The notes below the pieces were generated by a model, which had not been told where the DNA came from, ran no database searches, and saw only the letters and a list, made by a program, of their open reading frames with translations. The position numbers were made by a program, and so were the translations under genes. 9,266 nt of DNA from Planctomycetaceae bacterium (lineage in GTDB: Bacteria; Planctomycetota; UBA1135; GCA-002686595). The stretch covers positions 1-9,266 of the forward strand of contig JABWBL010000099.1 of the NCBI GenBank assembly GCA_013360535.1. The letters are read 5' to 3'. Of this stretch, positions 1-7,807 are shown piece after piece (the first letter of the stretch is position 1; each line of letters opens with the position of its first letter).

Positions 1-1998
1 GACGCCGCCTTCGATCCCGCGGCTCGCGGCGGCCTTCGCCAGCGCGTCGACGAGTTCCTGCACCTTGCCCCGCTCGACGGTCGCCGCGCGGAACACGTAC
101 GGCTCCGCCTCCTTGAGCTGGCCCGCGGCGACCAGCGAGCGCGCGCGCCCCAGCTCGACCTGCGGCCGCGCGAGACGGCCCGATTTTTCGGCCTTCTCCC
201 ACAAGGCGACGCGCTCGGTCCCGCGACCTGCGCCGGCGAGCAACTGGTCGAGGTCGACGTACAGCTGCGCCACGTCCGGACGACGCGCGATGCCGCGCTC
301 GTGGAGCGCGATCAGCTCGTCGGCCTGCCTGCGCTGCAGGTAGAGCGGCTTGAGCGCCGCGAGACAGGTCGAAGGATCGGGCAGCCAGAAGTCCGGCCGT
401 CCGGCCCAGCGCGGGTCGACCGGACCCGGAGTCCACTCGATGCTGTCGCGCCAGGCTTGCTCCGCCTCGTCCTTGCGCCCGGCGTACTGCAGCAGGATGC
501 CGAGCGTGTGGCGCGCGAGCTCGTTGCCCTTGCCCGGATGCGCGGCGACGGAGCGGCGCTCGAACTCGATCGCCTCTTCCCAGGCCTGACGGCGGTAGAG
601 CGTCGCCGCGAGGTTGTGCAGCACGAAGTAGTTGTCGGGCTCGACCTTCACGGCCTGTCGGAACAGCGCCTCGGAGTCGTTCCAACAGCGCGTCTGGCGG
701 TTCGTGGCGAAGGCGAGGACTCCGGCGAGCCCGACGGTCGCGGCGAGCACCGCCCACGTGCGTTTCGCCAGCGCCTGCTCGTTTCGCACGACGAGCACGA
801 GCAACGCTCCCGCCACGAGCAGCACGAGCGGCACCGCTCCAACCTGCGCGTAACGGTCGGCGACCTTCTGCGATCCGCTCTGCAACAGTCCGAGCACCGG
901 CGACACGAGCACGCCGTACACGAACCAGGTCGCGAGCAGCGCGGGCCAGCGTCGGCGCAGCACGAACAGCGTCACGGTCACGGCGACCACCGCGCCCATC
1001 GCGGCGAGGTACACCGGCTGCAGCGGATCGAAGCCGAGCTCCAGCAGGTAGTGGCAACCGAGGTTGGTGGGCCAGAGCGTCTTGAGGACGTAGAAGCACA
1101 GCCCGTAGCTCGCCTGCGCCGCGCGGTGCAGCAAGCCGTGTTCGTCGAAGCTCACCGTCGCGCCGATCGCGCGCTGCGCCGCCGACGCTTGCCATGCCGT
1201 CCAGGCCGCAAACGGCACGAACCACAGCTTTTCCACGACCAGCGAGCCCCAGCCTCGGCCCTCGCGCTCGCCTGCGCGCGCCCGCCGGAGCGGATAAACG
1301 TCGAGTGCGAGCAGCACGACTGGCAACGTCATGCCCCACGCCTTCGACGCGAGCGAGAGCGCGTAGGCGCCGAGAGCGAGCGCGAACCACGCGACCCGCG
1401 CGCTGTCCGCCCGCGCCGCACGCAGGTACGCGTACGCCGTGACGAACAGGAACAGCGCACTCAGGAGGTCGCGGCGCTCCGTCACCCACGCGACGTTCTC
1501 GACGCGCAGCGGATGCACGGCCCACGCGACCGTCGCGAGCGCGGCGCAGGCGTGGAGCGCCAGCGCCTTCGAGCGTTCGAGCTCGACCGGGCGGCCCCGC
1601 GCGCTCACCCAGCCCGCGCACCAGCGCAGAACCTCGAGCGCGAGCGCCCAGAACGCCAGCACGCTCGCGAGATGGATCACGAGGTTCGTGCGGTGGAACG
1701 CCGGCGCATCGAGCCCGGCGCGCACGTAGTCGAGCCCGAAGGTCCACCACGTCAGCGGATGCCAGTGCCCGTAGTGGTAACCGCTCCACATCCACTTCAG
1801 CTGTTCGGCCCCAAGGCCGCGGAACAGGAAGTTCATCTCGAAGTTCGCGTCGTCGTCGAGCGCGACGAACTGCGCATCGACGCAGGGCCAGAACGCGAGC
1901 GCCACGAGCACGACGAGCAGCAGCGGAAACGCCGCCCGCACCACCAGCGGCAGTGCGGCCACGTTCGATGCGGGGCTCTGGGGAGCAGGGCGCGCCAT
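1..1998 (-). CDS. TMTC-like GT-C membrane glycosyltransferase with TPR tail (3' end off the window)
   Basis: An open minus-strand frame runs from ATG at 1998 through base 1 with no stop, giving 666 visible residues. The N-terminal ~430 residues contain many hydrophobic segments (for example 23-37, 330-347, 389-404, 415-430), so this is a polytopic inner-membrane protein. Family signatures are an acidic motif in the first external loop (ALDDDANF, 47-53), GHWHPLTWW (77-85), NLVIHLAS (105-112), HPLRVENVAWVTERRDLLS (162-180), SKAWGMTLPVVLLALDVYP (218-236) and LWPTNLGCHY (308-317). These match bacterial relatives of TMTC O-mannosyltransferases, which transfer sugar from a lipid-linked donor to protein; the aspartates at 48-50 are the likely catalytic acids. 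Residues about 440-640 are TPR-like helices (NYFVLHNLAATLYRRQAWEEAIEF). The donor and acceptor are unknown. The leader (CTCCCGGCTC) has no Shine-Dalgarno sequence. The family is secure; transferase activity is inferred. Confidence 0.85.
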   Translation of the reverse strand, partial: MARPAPQSPASNVAALPLVVRAAFPLLLVVLVALAFWPCVDAQFVALDDDANFEMNFLFRGLGAEQLKWMWSGYHYGHWHPLTWWTFGLDYVRAGLDAPAFHRTNLVIHLASVLAFWALALEVLRWCAGWVSARGRPVELERSKALALHACAALATVAWAVHPLRVENVAWVTERRDLLSALFLFVTAYAYLRAARADSARVAWFALALGAYALSLASKAWGMTLPVVLLALDVYPLRRARAGEREGRGWGSLVVEKLWFVPFAAWTAWQASAAQRAIGATVSFDEHGLLHRAAQASYGLCFYVLKTLWPTNLGCHYLLELGFDPLQPVYLAAMGAVVAVTVTLFVLRRRWPALLATWFVYGVLVSPVLGLLQSGSQKVADRYAQVGAVPLVLLVAGALLVLVVRNEQALAKRTWAVLAATVGLAGVLAFATNRQTRCWNDSEALFRQAVKVEPDNYFVLHNLAATLYRRQAWEEAIEFERRSVAAHPGKGNELARHTLGILLQYAGRKDEAEQAWRDSIEWTPGPVDPRWAGRPDFWLPDPSTCLAALKPLYLQRRQADELIALHERGIARRPDVAQLYVDLDQLLAGAGRGTERVALWEKAEKSGRLARPQVELGRARSLVAAGQLKEAEPYVFRAATVERGKVQELVDALAKAAASRGIEGGV

Positions 1999-2034
1999 GA
2001 GCCGGGAGAAGATAGCCGATCGGACCGCCGGGGA

Positions 2035-2053
2035 CGCGGGGCCTGGCGCCGCG
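2035..2053 (-). terminator. Weak GC hairpin after the secreted protein gene
   Basis: Five base pairs (CGCGG at 2035-2039 with CCGCG at 2049-2053) enclose a 9-base loop directly after the stop of the 2055-3839 gene. They fill most of the 56-bp gap before the membrane-protein start at 1998. There is no T-tract. In DNA this GC-rich such a short stem could be chance, so it is only a candidate terminator. Confidence 0.2.
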
Positions 2054-2054
2054 C

Positions 2055-3839
2055 TCAGGGCACGAACGTCAGGGACAGGCCGTTGGTGAAGTTCTGCTGG
2101 CTGCCGCAGGGCAGGTTCGTGTCGCGGTACCAGCACTGGAAGTGCCACGTCGAGCCGGGCGTGATCAGCCCGTTCGAGGCGGCGACCATCTGCTGGCGGT
2201 CGAAGACGCCGTTGGCGTCCGCCACGCGCACCGAGAAGCGCTTGTTCTGGCCCGCGAGGCAGCGCAGACCGTCGCCGAGCACGCTCCCCGCGCCGCCATT
2301 CTTCTGCAGCGTGCCCATGTACACGATGCCGGCCTTGTTCGGCGGCATCTGCGACACGCGGATCAGCGTGTTGTCGAGCGAGCAGCTCACGCCGCCGAGG
2401 CTCTGGATGCGCGCGCCGACCCCGGTCGAGTTCACGCAGCCTTCACCCGGCGCGCTGACGTTGTTGCACGGGCAGGGAGTGCCGCTTCCGTCGCCCGAGC
2501 AGAACACCGTGCCCGGGACGATCTCGCAATCGTCGGGAGTGCCGTTGGCGTTGAGGTCGAGCTGCGTCCCGGCCTGCAGCTCGCACGCATCCCCCACACC
2601 GTCGCCGTCGCAGTCTTCCTGCTGCGGATTGACGAGCGCGACGCAGTTGTCACAGGCATCGCCGATTTCGTCCCCGTCGAAGTCCGCCTGATCGAGGTTG
2701 GCCACTTGCGGGCAGTTGTCGTCGCAGTCGACCACGCCGTCGCCATCGCTGTCCACGTCACTGACGCCGCAGCCGCAAGAACCCGGCGCGATCTTGTTCG
2801 GATCGTTGGGGCAGCCGTCGGAGGTCACGAAGACGGTGTCGACCACGAGCCCGTTGTCCGTGACGACCGTCAGCGCGAGCTCGTAAACGCCCGGAGCGGA
2901 GAAGCTCACCGTCGTGCCGAGGTTCGTCGGGTCCGCAAACGTCGCGACGCCGGGGCCGGAGAGCTGCGACCACTCGGCGATCTCGGGCAGCGACACCACG
3001 AAGCACGTGTGCGCGCTGGCCTCGGGGACGATCGAGCTCACCGGGATCACGGCGCCCGTCGTGAGGTCGATGCGCGCGAGCTGCGTGTAGTCGAGGATGC
3101 CGCCGGCGATGCCCGCGTAGGAGCCGTAGAGCTCGCCGCGGTAGAACATGATGTCCTCGAACTGGCGCGTGGCCGCGATCTGCACGAGGATCGACTGCGT
3201 GACCGCGCCCGTGTTCGGGTTGATCAGCAGCAGGCGCTTGGAATTGTTGTCGATCGCGTAGAGCGTCGAGCTGGGCTCGTGCCACGCGAGCGACTTGACC
3301 TGCTGGTAGCCCGCAAGCGTCGTGCTCCCCACACCGGTGATCGCGCCCGTCGTGCGGTTGATGCGCAGCAGCTGCTTGCGGTTCAAGTCGACGGCGAAGA
3401 TGCGGTCTCCGACGGGGTCGTAGGCGAGCGACATGACGTTCGACCACGTGCTCGACCACTGCGTCGCGTTGACGACGGTCGCCAGCCCGGTCGACGGGTT
3501 GACGGTGTAGAGCTGGCGCAGCGCGACGTCGCTGCCGTAGTACGTGCCGTTGATGCGGATCCAGTCCGAAGGCCAGCCGAAGACCGTCCCGCCGGCCGTC
3601 TGCACGACGTGGGACTCCACCAGCCCCTGACCCTCGACCCAACGCAGGATCATGTTCTCCGTCGCGTTGTTGCCGTCGCCGGTCAGCCACTCGATCGGCG
3701 AGCGGTTGGGCACCGCGCCCGCGAGAGTGGCCGCGTTCGGGTAGTCGACGACCTGATCGGGGCCGGCGTCGGAGCCGACCTGCGCGGAGACCTGCGCGGC
3801 CCCGAGGGCCAAGACGAGCGCGAGCGGGAGGATTCGCAT
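2055..3839 (-). CDS. Secreted protein: PKD-like and propeller-like regions, thrombospondin type 3 repeats, planctomycete-type C-terminal module
   Basis: 594 residues. Residues 1-19 form a Sec signal peptide with likely cleavage VSA|Q. Residues 25-43 ([19 protein letters not shown]) resemble the first strands of a PKD/Ig-like domain, and 286-340 ([26 protein letters not shown]) resemble the rest. Between them, about 97-270, are four propeller-like repeats with the pattern L-Y-x-I-[DN]-x-x-T-G ([36 protein letters not shown]). Residues 342-440 hold thrombospondin type 3-like calcium repeats ([43 protein letters not shown]) ending in [13 protein letters not shown]. Residues 445-594 form a cysteine-containing C-terminal module ([32 protein letters not shown]) that I recognise from secreted Planctomycetota proteins. 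The protein is probably extracellular or cell-surface and calcium-stabilised, with no catalytic motif visible. The leader lacks a Shine-Dalgarno sequence. The boundaries are firm; the biological role is unknown. Confidence 0.9.
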   Translation of the reverse strand: MRILPLALVLALGAAQVSAQVGSDAGPDQVVDYPNAATLAGAVPNRSPIEWLTGDGNNATENMILRWVEGQGLVESHVVQTAGGTVFGWPSDWIRINGTYYGSDVALRQLYTVNPSTGLATVVNATQWSSTWSNVMSLAYDPVGDRIFAVDLNRKQLLRINRTTGAITGVGSTTLAGYQQVKSLAWHEPSSTLYAIDNNSKRLLLINPNTGAVTQSILVQIAATRQFEDIMFYRGELYGSYAGIAGGILDYTQLARIDLTTGAVIPVSSIVPEASAHTCFVVSLPEIAEWSQLSGPGVATFADPTNLGTTVSFSAPGVYELALTVVTDNGLVVDTVFVTSDGCPNDPNKIAPGSCGCGVSDVDSDGDGVVDCDDNCPQVANLDQADFDGDEIGDACDNCVALVNPQQEDCDGDGVGDACELQAGTQLDLNANGTPDDCEIVPGTVFCSGDGSGTPCPCNNVSAPGEGCVNSTGVGARIQSLGGVSCSLDNTLIRVSQMPPNKAGIVYMGTLQKNGGAGSVLGDGLRCLAGQNKRFSVRVADANGVFDRQQMVAASNGLITPGSTWHFQCWYRDTNLPCGSQQNFTNGLSLTFVP

Positions 3840-3863
3840 GGGACGGAAGGAAGTCTATCCCAC

Positions 3864-3877
3864 GCCGCCGAAGCGGC
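3864..3877 (-). other. UUCG-tetraloop hairpin between the isomerase gene and the secreted protein gene
   Basis: On the minus strand the RNA would read GCCGC-UUCG-GCGGC, a perfect 5-bp stem closed by the very stable cUUCGg tetraloop. It lies in the 119-bp gap after the isomerase stop (3959) and starts about 25 bases before the secreted-protein ATG (3839). It could be a terminator stem for the isomerase operon (no U-tract follows) or a structured 5' leader of the secreted-protein mRNA. The pairing is seen; function is inferred. Confidence 0.35.
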
Positions 3878-3958
3878 CGGGACAGGCCCCAAGTGCCCCG
3901 AAAGCGGGTCATTGGACAGGAATTTCCTTCCCGGCGGCCCAGCGCCCCGCCGCCGACG

Positions 3959-5002
3959 CTACTTCGCGAAGGCCGCGTCGAAGGCGAGGCCGGAGCGCGG
4001 GAAGTCGAGCTTGCGGACGAAGGCCGCCGCATCGCTCGCCCCGAACTCGCGGTCCATCAGCATGTCCTCCCACTCGACCGTCAGCGGGCCCTGGTAGCCC
4101 AGCAGGTTGAGCAGGCGCACGATGCCCTCGAAGTCGATGCGCCCGCGGCCCGGCGAGCGGAAGTCCCAGAAGCGCCCGTCGCTGCCGAAGTCCGTGTGGC
4201 CGCCGAACACGCCGGCCGGGGTCGGCCGATCCGACCACCAGACGTCCTTGACGTGCACGTTCCACACGCGCGCCCCGAACTCGCGCAGGAAGCCCAGATA
4301 GTCGACGCCCTGGTAGCCGAAGTGGCTCGGGTCGAAGTTGAAGCCGAAGCGCGGATGGTTGCCGAGCGCCTTGAGCGCGCGGCGCGTGCTGGGAATGTCG
4401 AAGGCGATCTCGGTCGGGTGCACTTCGAGCGCGAAGCTGACGTCGACCTTGTCGTAGGCGTCGAGGATCGGCTTCCACAGCTTCGCGAACTCGGCGAAGC
4501 CCTCGTCGATCTGCGACGGGAGATTCGGAGGGAACGAGTAGAGCAGGTGCCAGATCGGGCTGCCGGTGAAGCCGACGACGGTCGTGCGCTTGGAGCGCGC
4601 GAGCTGCTCCTTCACGCCCACCGGCGCCGCGTCGAAGAACTTCCGCGCCGCCTTGCCGGTGTCGATCATCTCCTTCTGCGCGCGCTTGCGCACGCCGGAC
4701 GGATCGCCGTCGCCCCAGATGTCGGGCGGCAGGATCGACTTGTGGCGCTCGTCGATGCGGTCGGCGACGGCCTGACCGACGAGGTGGTTGGAGATGGCGA
4801 AGCTCTGCACGCCGCAGTCGGCGAGCAGCTCCCACTTCTTCTTGCAGTAGTCCTTCTCCTTGAGCGCGCGCTGGACCTCGAAGTGGTCGCCCCAACAAGC
4901 GAGCTCGAGGCCGTCGTAGCCGAACGACTTGGCCTTCTTCGCGAGCGTCTCGAGCGACAGGTCGGCCCACTGGCCGGTGAACAGGCAGAGCGGACGGGGC
5001 AT
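3959..5002 (-). CDS. Sugar phosphate isomerase/epimerase, xylose-isomerase-like TIM barrel
   Basis: 347 residues, predicted cytoplasmic (no signal peptide). It belongs to the AP endonuclease 2/xylose isomerase-like superfamily, which isomerises or epimerises sugars and keto-sugars at a divalent metal centre. Visible barrel strands and probable metal ligands are E193 (ALEVHPTE), D224 and H227 ([11 protein letters not shown]), H250 (WNVHVKD) and E310 (LTVEWED). The N-terminus [16 protein letters not shown] (28-43) is the usual first-strand glutamate region. The start at 5002 was chosen because GAGGAA lies 7 bases upstream, the protein begins like a normal barrel, and it lies 20 bp after the upstream gene's stop. 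A longer in-frame start to 5305 would overlap that gene. Close spacing to a Gfo/Idh oxidoreductase suggests a shared operon acting on one sugar or cyclitol. Substrate not determinable. Confidence 0.9.
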   Translation of the reverse strand: MPRPLCLFTGQWADLSLETLAKKAKSFGYDGLELACWGDHFEVQRALKEKDYCKKKWELLADCGVQSFAISNHLVGQAVADRIDERHKSILPPDIWGDGDPSGVRKRAQKEMIDTGKAARKFFDAAPVGVKEQLARSKRTTVVGFTGSPIWHLLYSFPPNLPSQIDEGFAEFAKLWKPILDAYDKVDVSFALEVHPTEIAFDIPSTRRALKALGNHPRFGFNFDPSHFGYQGVDYLGFLREFGARVWNVHVKDVWWSDRPTPAGVFGGHTDFGSDGRFWDFRSPGRGRIDFEGIVRLLNLLGYQGPLTVEWEDMLMDREFGASDAAAFVRKLDFPRSGLAFDAAFAK

Positions 5003-5007
5003 GGCGA

Positions 5008-5014
5008 TTTCCTC
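5008..5014 (-). promoter_or_regulatory. Shine-Dalgarno site deciding the isomerase start
   Basis: The minus strand reads CACGAGGAAATCGCC immediately before ATG at 5002. GAGGAA is a good anti-Shine-Dalgarno match at normal spacing and sits inside the 20-bp gap after the oxidoreductase stop. It supports the short start over the longer in-frame one. It is the only convincing ribosome binding site among the six visible starts in the window. Confidence 0.7.
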
Positions 5015-5022
5015 GTGGAGGG

Positions 5023-6177
5023 CTACTTGATCTGGGAGAGCTTGATGGCGCGGCGCTGGCGCGCGCTCTGGAGCGCCGCCTCGAGCACACGCTGGGTCTG
5101 GTAGGCGTCGGCGAAGTCGGGCAGCGGCACTTCGGGCTCGAGGCCCGCGAGCGTGCGCAGGATGTCGGCCGCCATGTTGGTGAAGCCGTGCTCGTAGCCG
5201 ATCACGTGCGCGTCCGGCCACCAGTTCGCCGCGTACGGATGGTTGCCGGCCGACGTGCACATGATGCGCTTCCAGCCGCCGGTGCGCGCATCGCCGCCCT
5301 CGCACAGCTCGAGCACGTTCATGTCCTCGAACGAGAAGCGCAGCGAGCCCTTCTCGCCGTTGAGCTCGATGCCGTTGTCGTTCTGGTGGCCAATCGCGAG
5401 GCGCGTGGCCTCGAAGCTCGCCGTGGCGCCGCCCGCGAAGCTCGCGAGGAACAGCACGACGTCGTCGACGTCACTCTTGCCCGTCTCGCCCTTCTTGCCC
5501 GGCAGCGGTCGTTCCTTGACGAACGTGCGCTCGATCGCGCCGTGCACCTCGCTCACTTCCTCTCCCACGAGGAAGCGCGCCATGTCGACGATGTGCGCGT
5601 TGAGGTCGCCGTGCGCACCGGAGCCGGCGACCTTCTTCTGGAAGCGCCACGAGAGCGGCGTCTGCGGCCCGCCCCAGTCCTGCAGGTAACGCGCGCGCAC
5701 ATGCAGGATGCGACCGAGCCGACCCTCGCGCACGAGCTTGTAGGCGAGCGCCACCGCCGGGCAACGCCGGTAGTTGAACCACACGAAGGTCTTCACGCCC
5801 TTCTTCGCGGCCTTTTTCGCCGCGTCGGCCATCGCGCGCGCGTCGTCGAGCGTGCCCGCGAGCGGCTTCTCGCACGCGACGTGCTTGCCCGCCGCGAGCA
5901 TCACGAGCGCCTGCTCGCGGTGCACGTCGTTGGGCGTGCCGATGTCGACGAGCTCGACCGCGTCCTCGCGCGCGAGCCGCTTCCAGTCCGTCGTCGAGTT
6001 GAGCCAGCCCCAGCGCCGCGCGAAGGGCGCGAGCCCCTCCGAGTCGCGCGCGGCGATCGTGTGCAACACGGGTTGCAGTTCTGAATCAAAGAACCGCGTC
6101 ACTTGCGACCACGCGTTGGAGTGCGCGCGGCCCATGAAACGCTGGCCGATCAGGGCGATGGGAAACGGGCGGGTCAT
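5023..6177 (-). CDS. Gfo/Idh/MocA family NAD(P)-dependent oxidoreductase
   Basis: 384 residues, the usual family length. The N-terminal Rossmann fold (about 1-130) starts [18 protein letters not shown], with the dinucleotide-binding turn GQRFMG at 11-16 (a GxxxxG variant of GxGxxG). [10 protein letters not shown] (77-86) and CEKPLAG (102-108) follow; K104 of EKP is the conserved catalytic-site lysine. The C-terminal alpha/beta domain carries [14 protein letters not shown] (190-203), where D191 and H195 fit the family's substrate-binding Asp/His pair. Unlike many planctomycete paralogues it has no Tat or Sec signal, so it should act in the cytoplasm. It is the first gene of a probable operon with the isomerase, consistent with oxidation of a sugar or inositol followed by isomerisation. 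The exact substrate is unknown. The 189-bp divergent gap upstream suggests its own promoter; no Shine-Dalgarno is seen before the ATG. Confidence 0.92.
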   Translation of the reverse strand: MTRPFPIALIGQRFMGRAHSNAWSQVTRFFDSELQPVLHTIAARDSEGLAPFARRWGWLNSTTDWKRLAREDAVELVDIGTPNDVHREQALVMLAAGKHVACEKPLAGTLDDARAMADAAKKAAKKGVKTFVWFNYRRCPAVALAYKLVREGRLGRILHVRARYLQDWGGPQTPLSWRFQKKVAGSGAHGDLNAHIVDMARFLVGEEVSEVHGAIERTFVKERPLPGKKGETGKSDVDDVVLFLASFAGGATASFEATRLAIGHQNDNGIELNGEKGSLRFSFEDMNVLELCEGGDARTGGWKRIMCTSAGNHPYAANWWPDAHVIGYEHGFTNMAADILRTLAGLEPEVPLPDFADAYQTQRVLEAALQSARQRRAIKLSQIK

Positions 6178-6366
6178 CGTGGTGCGCAGAGGTTTCGCAG
6201 GGGAAAAACGGGAGGAACGGGGCGCGGTTCAGGTTCCGGACAGGCGGCACGGGCCCGCGCATGGGGCGCCTCACGATAGCGAGCGAGCGCGCTGGCGCGA
6301 GCCTCTCGGGTTGCGGGAACCGCGCCGATCGACGACGATCCCAAGTCCCTCGGGATTCTCCGCACG
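6178..6366. promoter_or_regulatory. Divergent intergenic region, presumed to hold two promoters
   Basis: This 189-bp gap separates the starts of the oxidoreductase (minus) and the beta-helix gene (plus), so both promoters should lie here or close by. No convincing -35/-10 pair can be read in this GC-rich DNA. One short inverted repeat, GATCG-ACGA-CGATC at 6327-6340, lies 26 bases before the beta-helix ATG and could be an operator or leader hairpin, but it is short enough to be chance. Confidence 0.4.
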
Positions 6367-7665
6367 ATGTTCTTCCGACTCCTCGCCGCCCTCGCGCTCG
6401 CGCTCGGCACACTCGCTTCGCCCGCGCTGAGCCAAGGTGGCCAGCTCGCGGCGCAGTCGATCTTTTGCACTCCGACCACGATCCGCATCGGCGCGAAGGA
6501 GCAGCCTTCGAAGAACCCGATCGCCGACGCGCTCTCGCGCTGCGGCCCCGGCAGCCGGATCGAGCTCGCGAGCGGCGACTACCCGGCCTTCTCCGTCGGC
6601 TTCGCCAAGAAGTCCGACTGGAACGCGCCGATTTCCGGCGGAACGCAGATTCAGCCGATCGTCGTGCGCGCGCAAGGACAGGTGCGCGTCGTGCCGCGCT
6701 CGAGCGGCGACACGATCTCGATCCACCAGGAGACCCGCGCAGGCTGGATCACGTTCGAGGGCTTGACGATCGTGTGCGGCTATCGCGCCGGGATCATGTT
6801 CTACAAGCAGCCTCCCGAGCGCCGGCACGAGGGCTTCAAGTTCCTCGACTGCCACGTGATCGGCGGCTTCGATCACGCGACCGGGCAGGGTTCCAACTCC
6901 AAGTGGGGCGTGTGGGGCCACAGCCTCTCCGACTTCGAGTTCCGCGGCGTGCGCGGCCGCGCCAGCGTGCGCGACATCCGCCACGAGCACGGCTTCTACC
7001 TCCAGAACCTGGTCGGCGACGTCACGATCGAGAACGTCGACGGCGCGCGGCTGGGCCGCACGTTCCTGCAGATCACCGCCCGCCCCGGCGACGGCGTGCC
7101 CGGCACCGGCAACGTGCTCGTGCGCAACTGCTCCGTCGAGGACGCCTGCATCGCGCGCGGCGACGACTTCAAGGGCGGGAGCGCCTTCACGCTCGCCGGC
7201 CGCCACACCGGCCGCGCCGTGTTCGAGAACAACCGCTACCGCGCGGGCTTCAACTCGATGCTGCGCGGCCTCACGCGCGAAGGTGTCCCCTACGGCACCG
7301 GCGCGTTCGTCGCCTGGGACGGCGGCGGCGTCTCCAACGGCACGCTGATCCTCAAGAACAACGACTTCCAGATGGCGCCCGGCTGCGGCGACCGGCCGTT
7401 GGTCGCGATCGGCGGCTGCAAGGACGTGCAGCTGCTCGGCCGCAACCGCTTCACCGCCGGCGCCTCGAGCGCGCTCGAGCTCGACCCCGTCGCCGTCGCC
7501 GGCTTCAACTCGAACCCCTGCGGCAAGATCACGATCGATCCCGCGCTCGAGACCAAGGGCTCCGTGCGCATCAAGGGCTCCGAAGCCACGCCCAAGCAAC
7601 TCGCCGACCTCGCCCCCAAGCGCCCCGCCACTGCGCCGCCGACGAACGGCGACCAGCGCCGCTGA
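6367..7665 (+). CDS. Secreted right-handed parallel beta-helix protein
   Basis: 432 residues, the only plus-strand gene. Residues 1-22 form a Sec signal peptide (hydrophobic run LLAALALALGTLA, probable cleavage ALS|Q). The opening GPGSRIELASGDYPAF (60-75) is typical of pectate-lyase-like and chondroitinase B-like beta-helices. Short strand-turn rungs continue to about residue 390: WITFEGLTIVCG, FKFLDCHVIGG, HEHGFYLQNLVG (206-217), VTIENVDGARLG, VLVRNCSVEDACI, AVFENNRYRAGF, LILKNNDFQM, VQLLGRNRF. The last ~30 residues are a polar, Pro/Lys-rich tail. Nine cysteines in the mature part suggest disulfides. A polysaccharide lyase, glycosidase or surface-binding role is possible, but I cannot assign catalytic residues or a CAZy family. 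It is divergent from a sugar dehydrogenase/isomerase operon, which fits carbohydrate use. The start is set by the signal peptide; no Shine-Dalgarno is seen. Confidence 0.88.
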   Translation: MFFRLLAALALALGTLASPALSQGGQLAAQSIFCTPTTIRIGAKEQPSKNPIADALSRCGPGSRIELASGDYPAFSVGFAKKSDWNAPISGGTQIQPIVVRAQGQVRVVPRSSGDTISIHQETRAGWITFEGLTIVCGYRAGIMFYKQPPERRHEGFKFLDCHVIGGFDHATGQGSNSKWGVWGHSLSDFEFRGVRGRASVRDIRHEHGFYLQNLVGDVTIENVDGARLGRTFLQITARPGDGVPGTGNVLVRNCSVEDACIARGDDFKGGSAFTLAGRHTGRAVFENNRYRAGFNSMLRGLTREGVPYGTGAFVAWDGGGVSNGTLILKNNDFQMAPGCGDRPLVAIGGCKDVQLLGRNRFTAGASSALELDPVAVAGFNSNPCGKITIDPALETKGSVRIKGSEATPKQLADLAPKRPATAPPTNGDQRR

Positions 7666-7752
7666 ACCGCGTCCGCTCGCTCCCAACACCGTGCGTGCAG
7701 AACGCGCTCGAGACTGTCGGCGCGCAACCGAGCCGCTCGAGCCCCGAACACA

Positions 7753-7786
7753 AAGGGCCGCCCGCGAGGGAACGCGAGCGGCCCTT
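7753..7786. terminator. Strong hairpin between convergent genes, probable bidirectional terminator
   Basis: AAGGGCCGC (7753-7761) pairs perfectly with GCGGCCCTT (7778-7786). An inner CGCG/CGCG stem (7763-7766 with 7773-7776) closes a 6-base loop, with one C/A mismatch between the stems. It lies in the 142-bp gap between the convergent stops of the beta-helix gene (7665) and the thioredoxin-like gene (7808). On the minus strand a partly T-rich tail (TTTGTGTT) follows, so it is likely best for the thioredoxin-like gene. There is no T-tract on the plus side. Confidence 0.75.
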
Positions 7787-7807
7787 CGATGGGACAGCGA
7801 CCGAAGA

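Noticed and set aside
301..2691. A 796-codon open frame on the plus strand, and a similar 651-codon one at 2142-4097
   Set aside because: Their products are Arg/Glu/His-rich with no domain pattern. They lie antisense to well-supported membrane and secreted protein genes, as expected for shadow frames in GC-rich DNA.
3959..5305. A longer 448-residue version of the isomerase starting at 5305
   Set aside because: It would overlap the oxidoreductase by almost 300 bases, and its extra N-terminus is Arg/Ala-rich noise. The start at 5002 has a Shine-Dalgarno sequence and a normal barrel N-terminus.
6327..6340. Inverted repeat GATCG-ACGA-CGATC as a transcription factor operator
   Set aside because: Five-base arms are common by chance in GC-rich DNA and no regulator gene is nearby. 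It is noted only within the intergenic region entry.
6271..7689. A 472-codon minus-strand open frame opposite the beta-helix gene
   Set aside because: Its low-complexity Ala/Val/Glu/Arg composition and full antisense overlap with a gene that has a signal peptide and beta-helix rungs mark it as a shadow.
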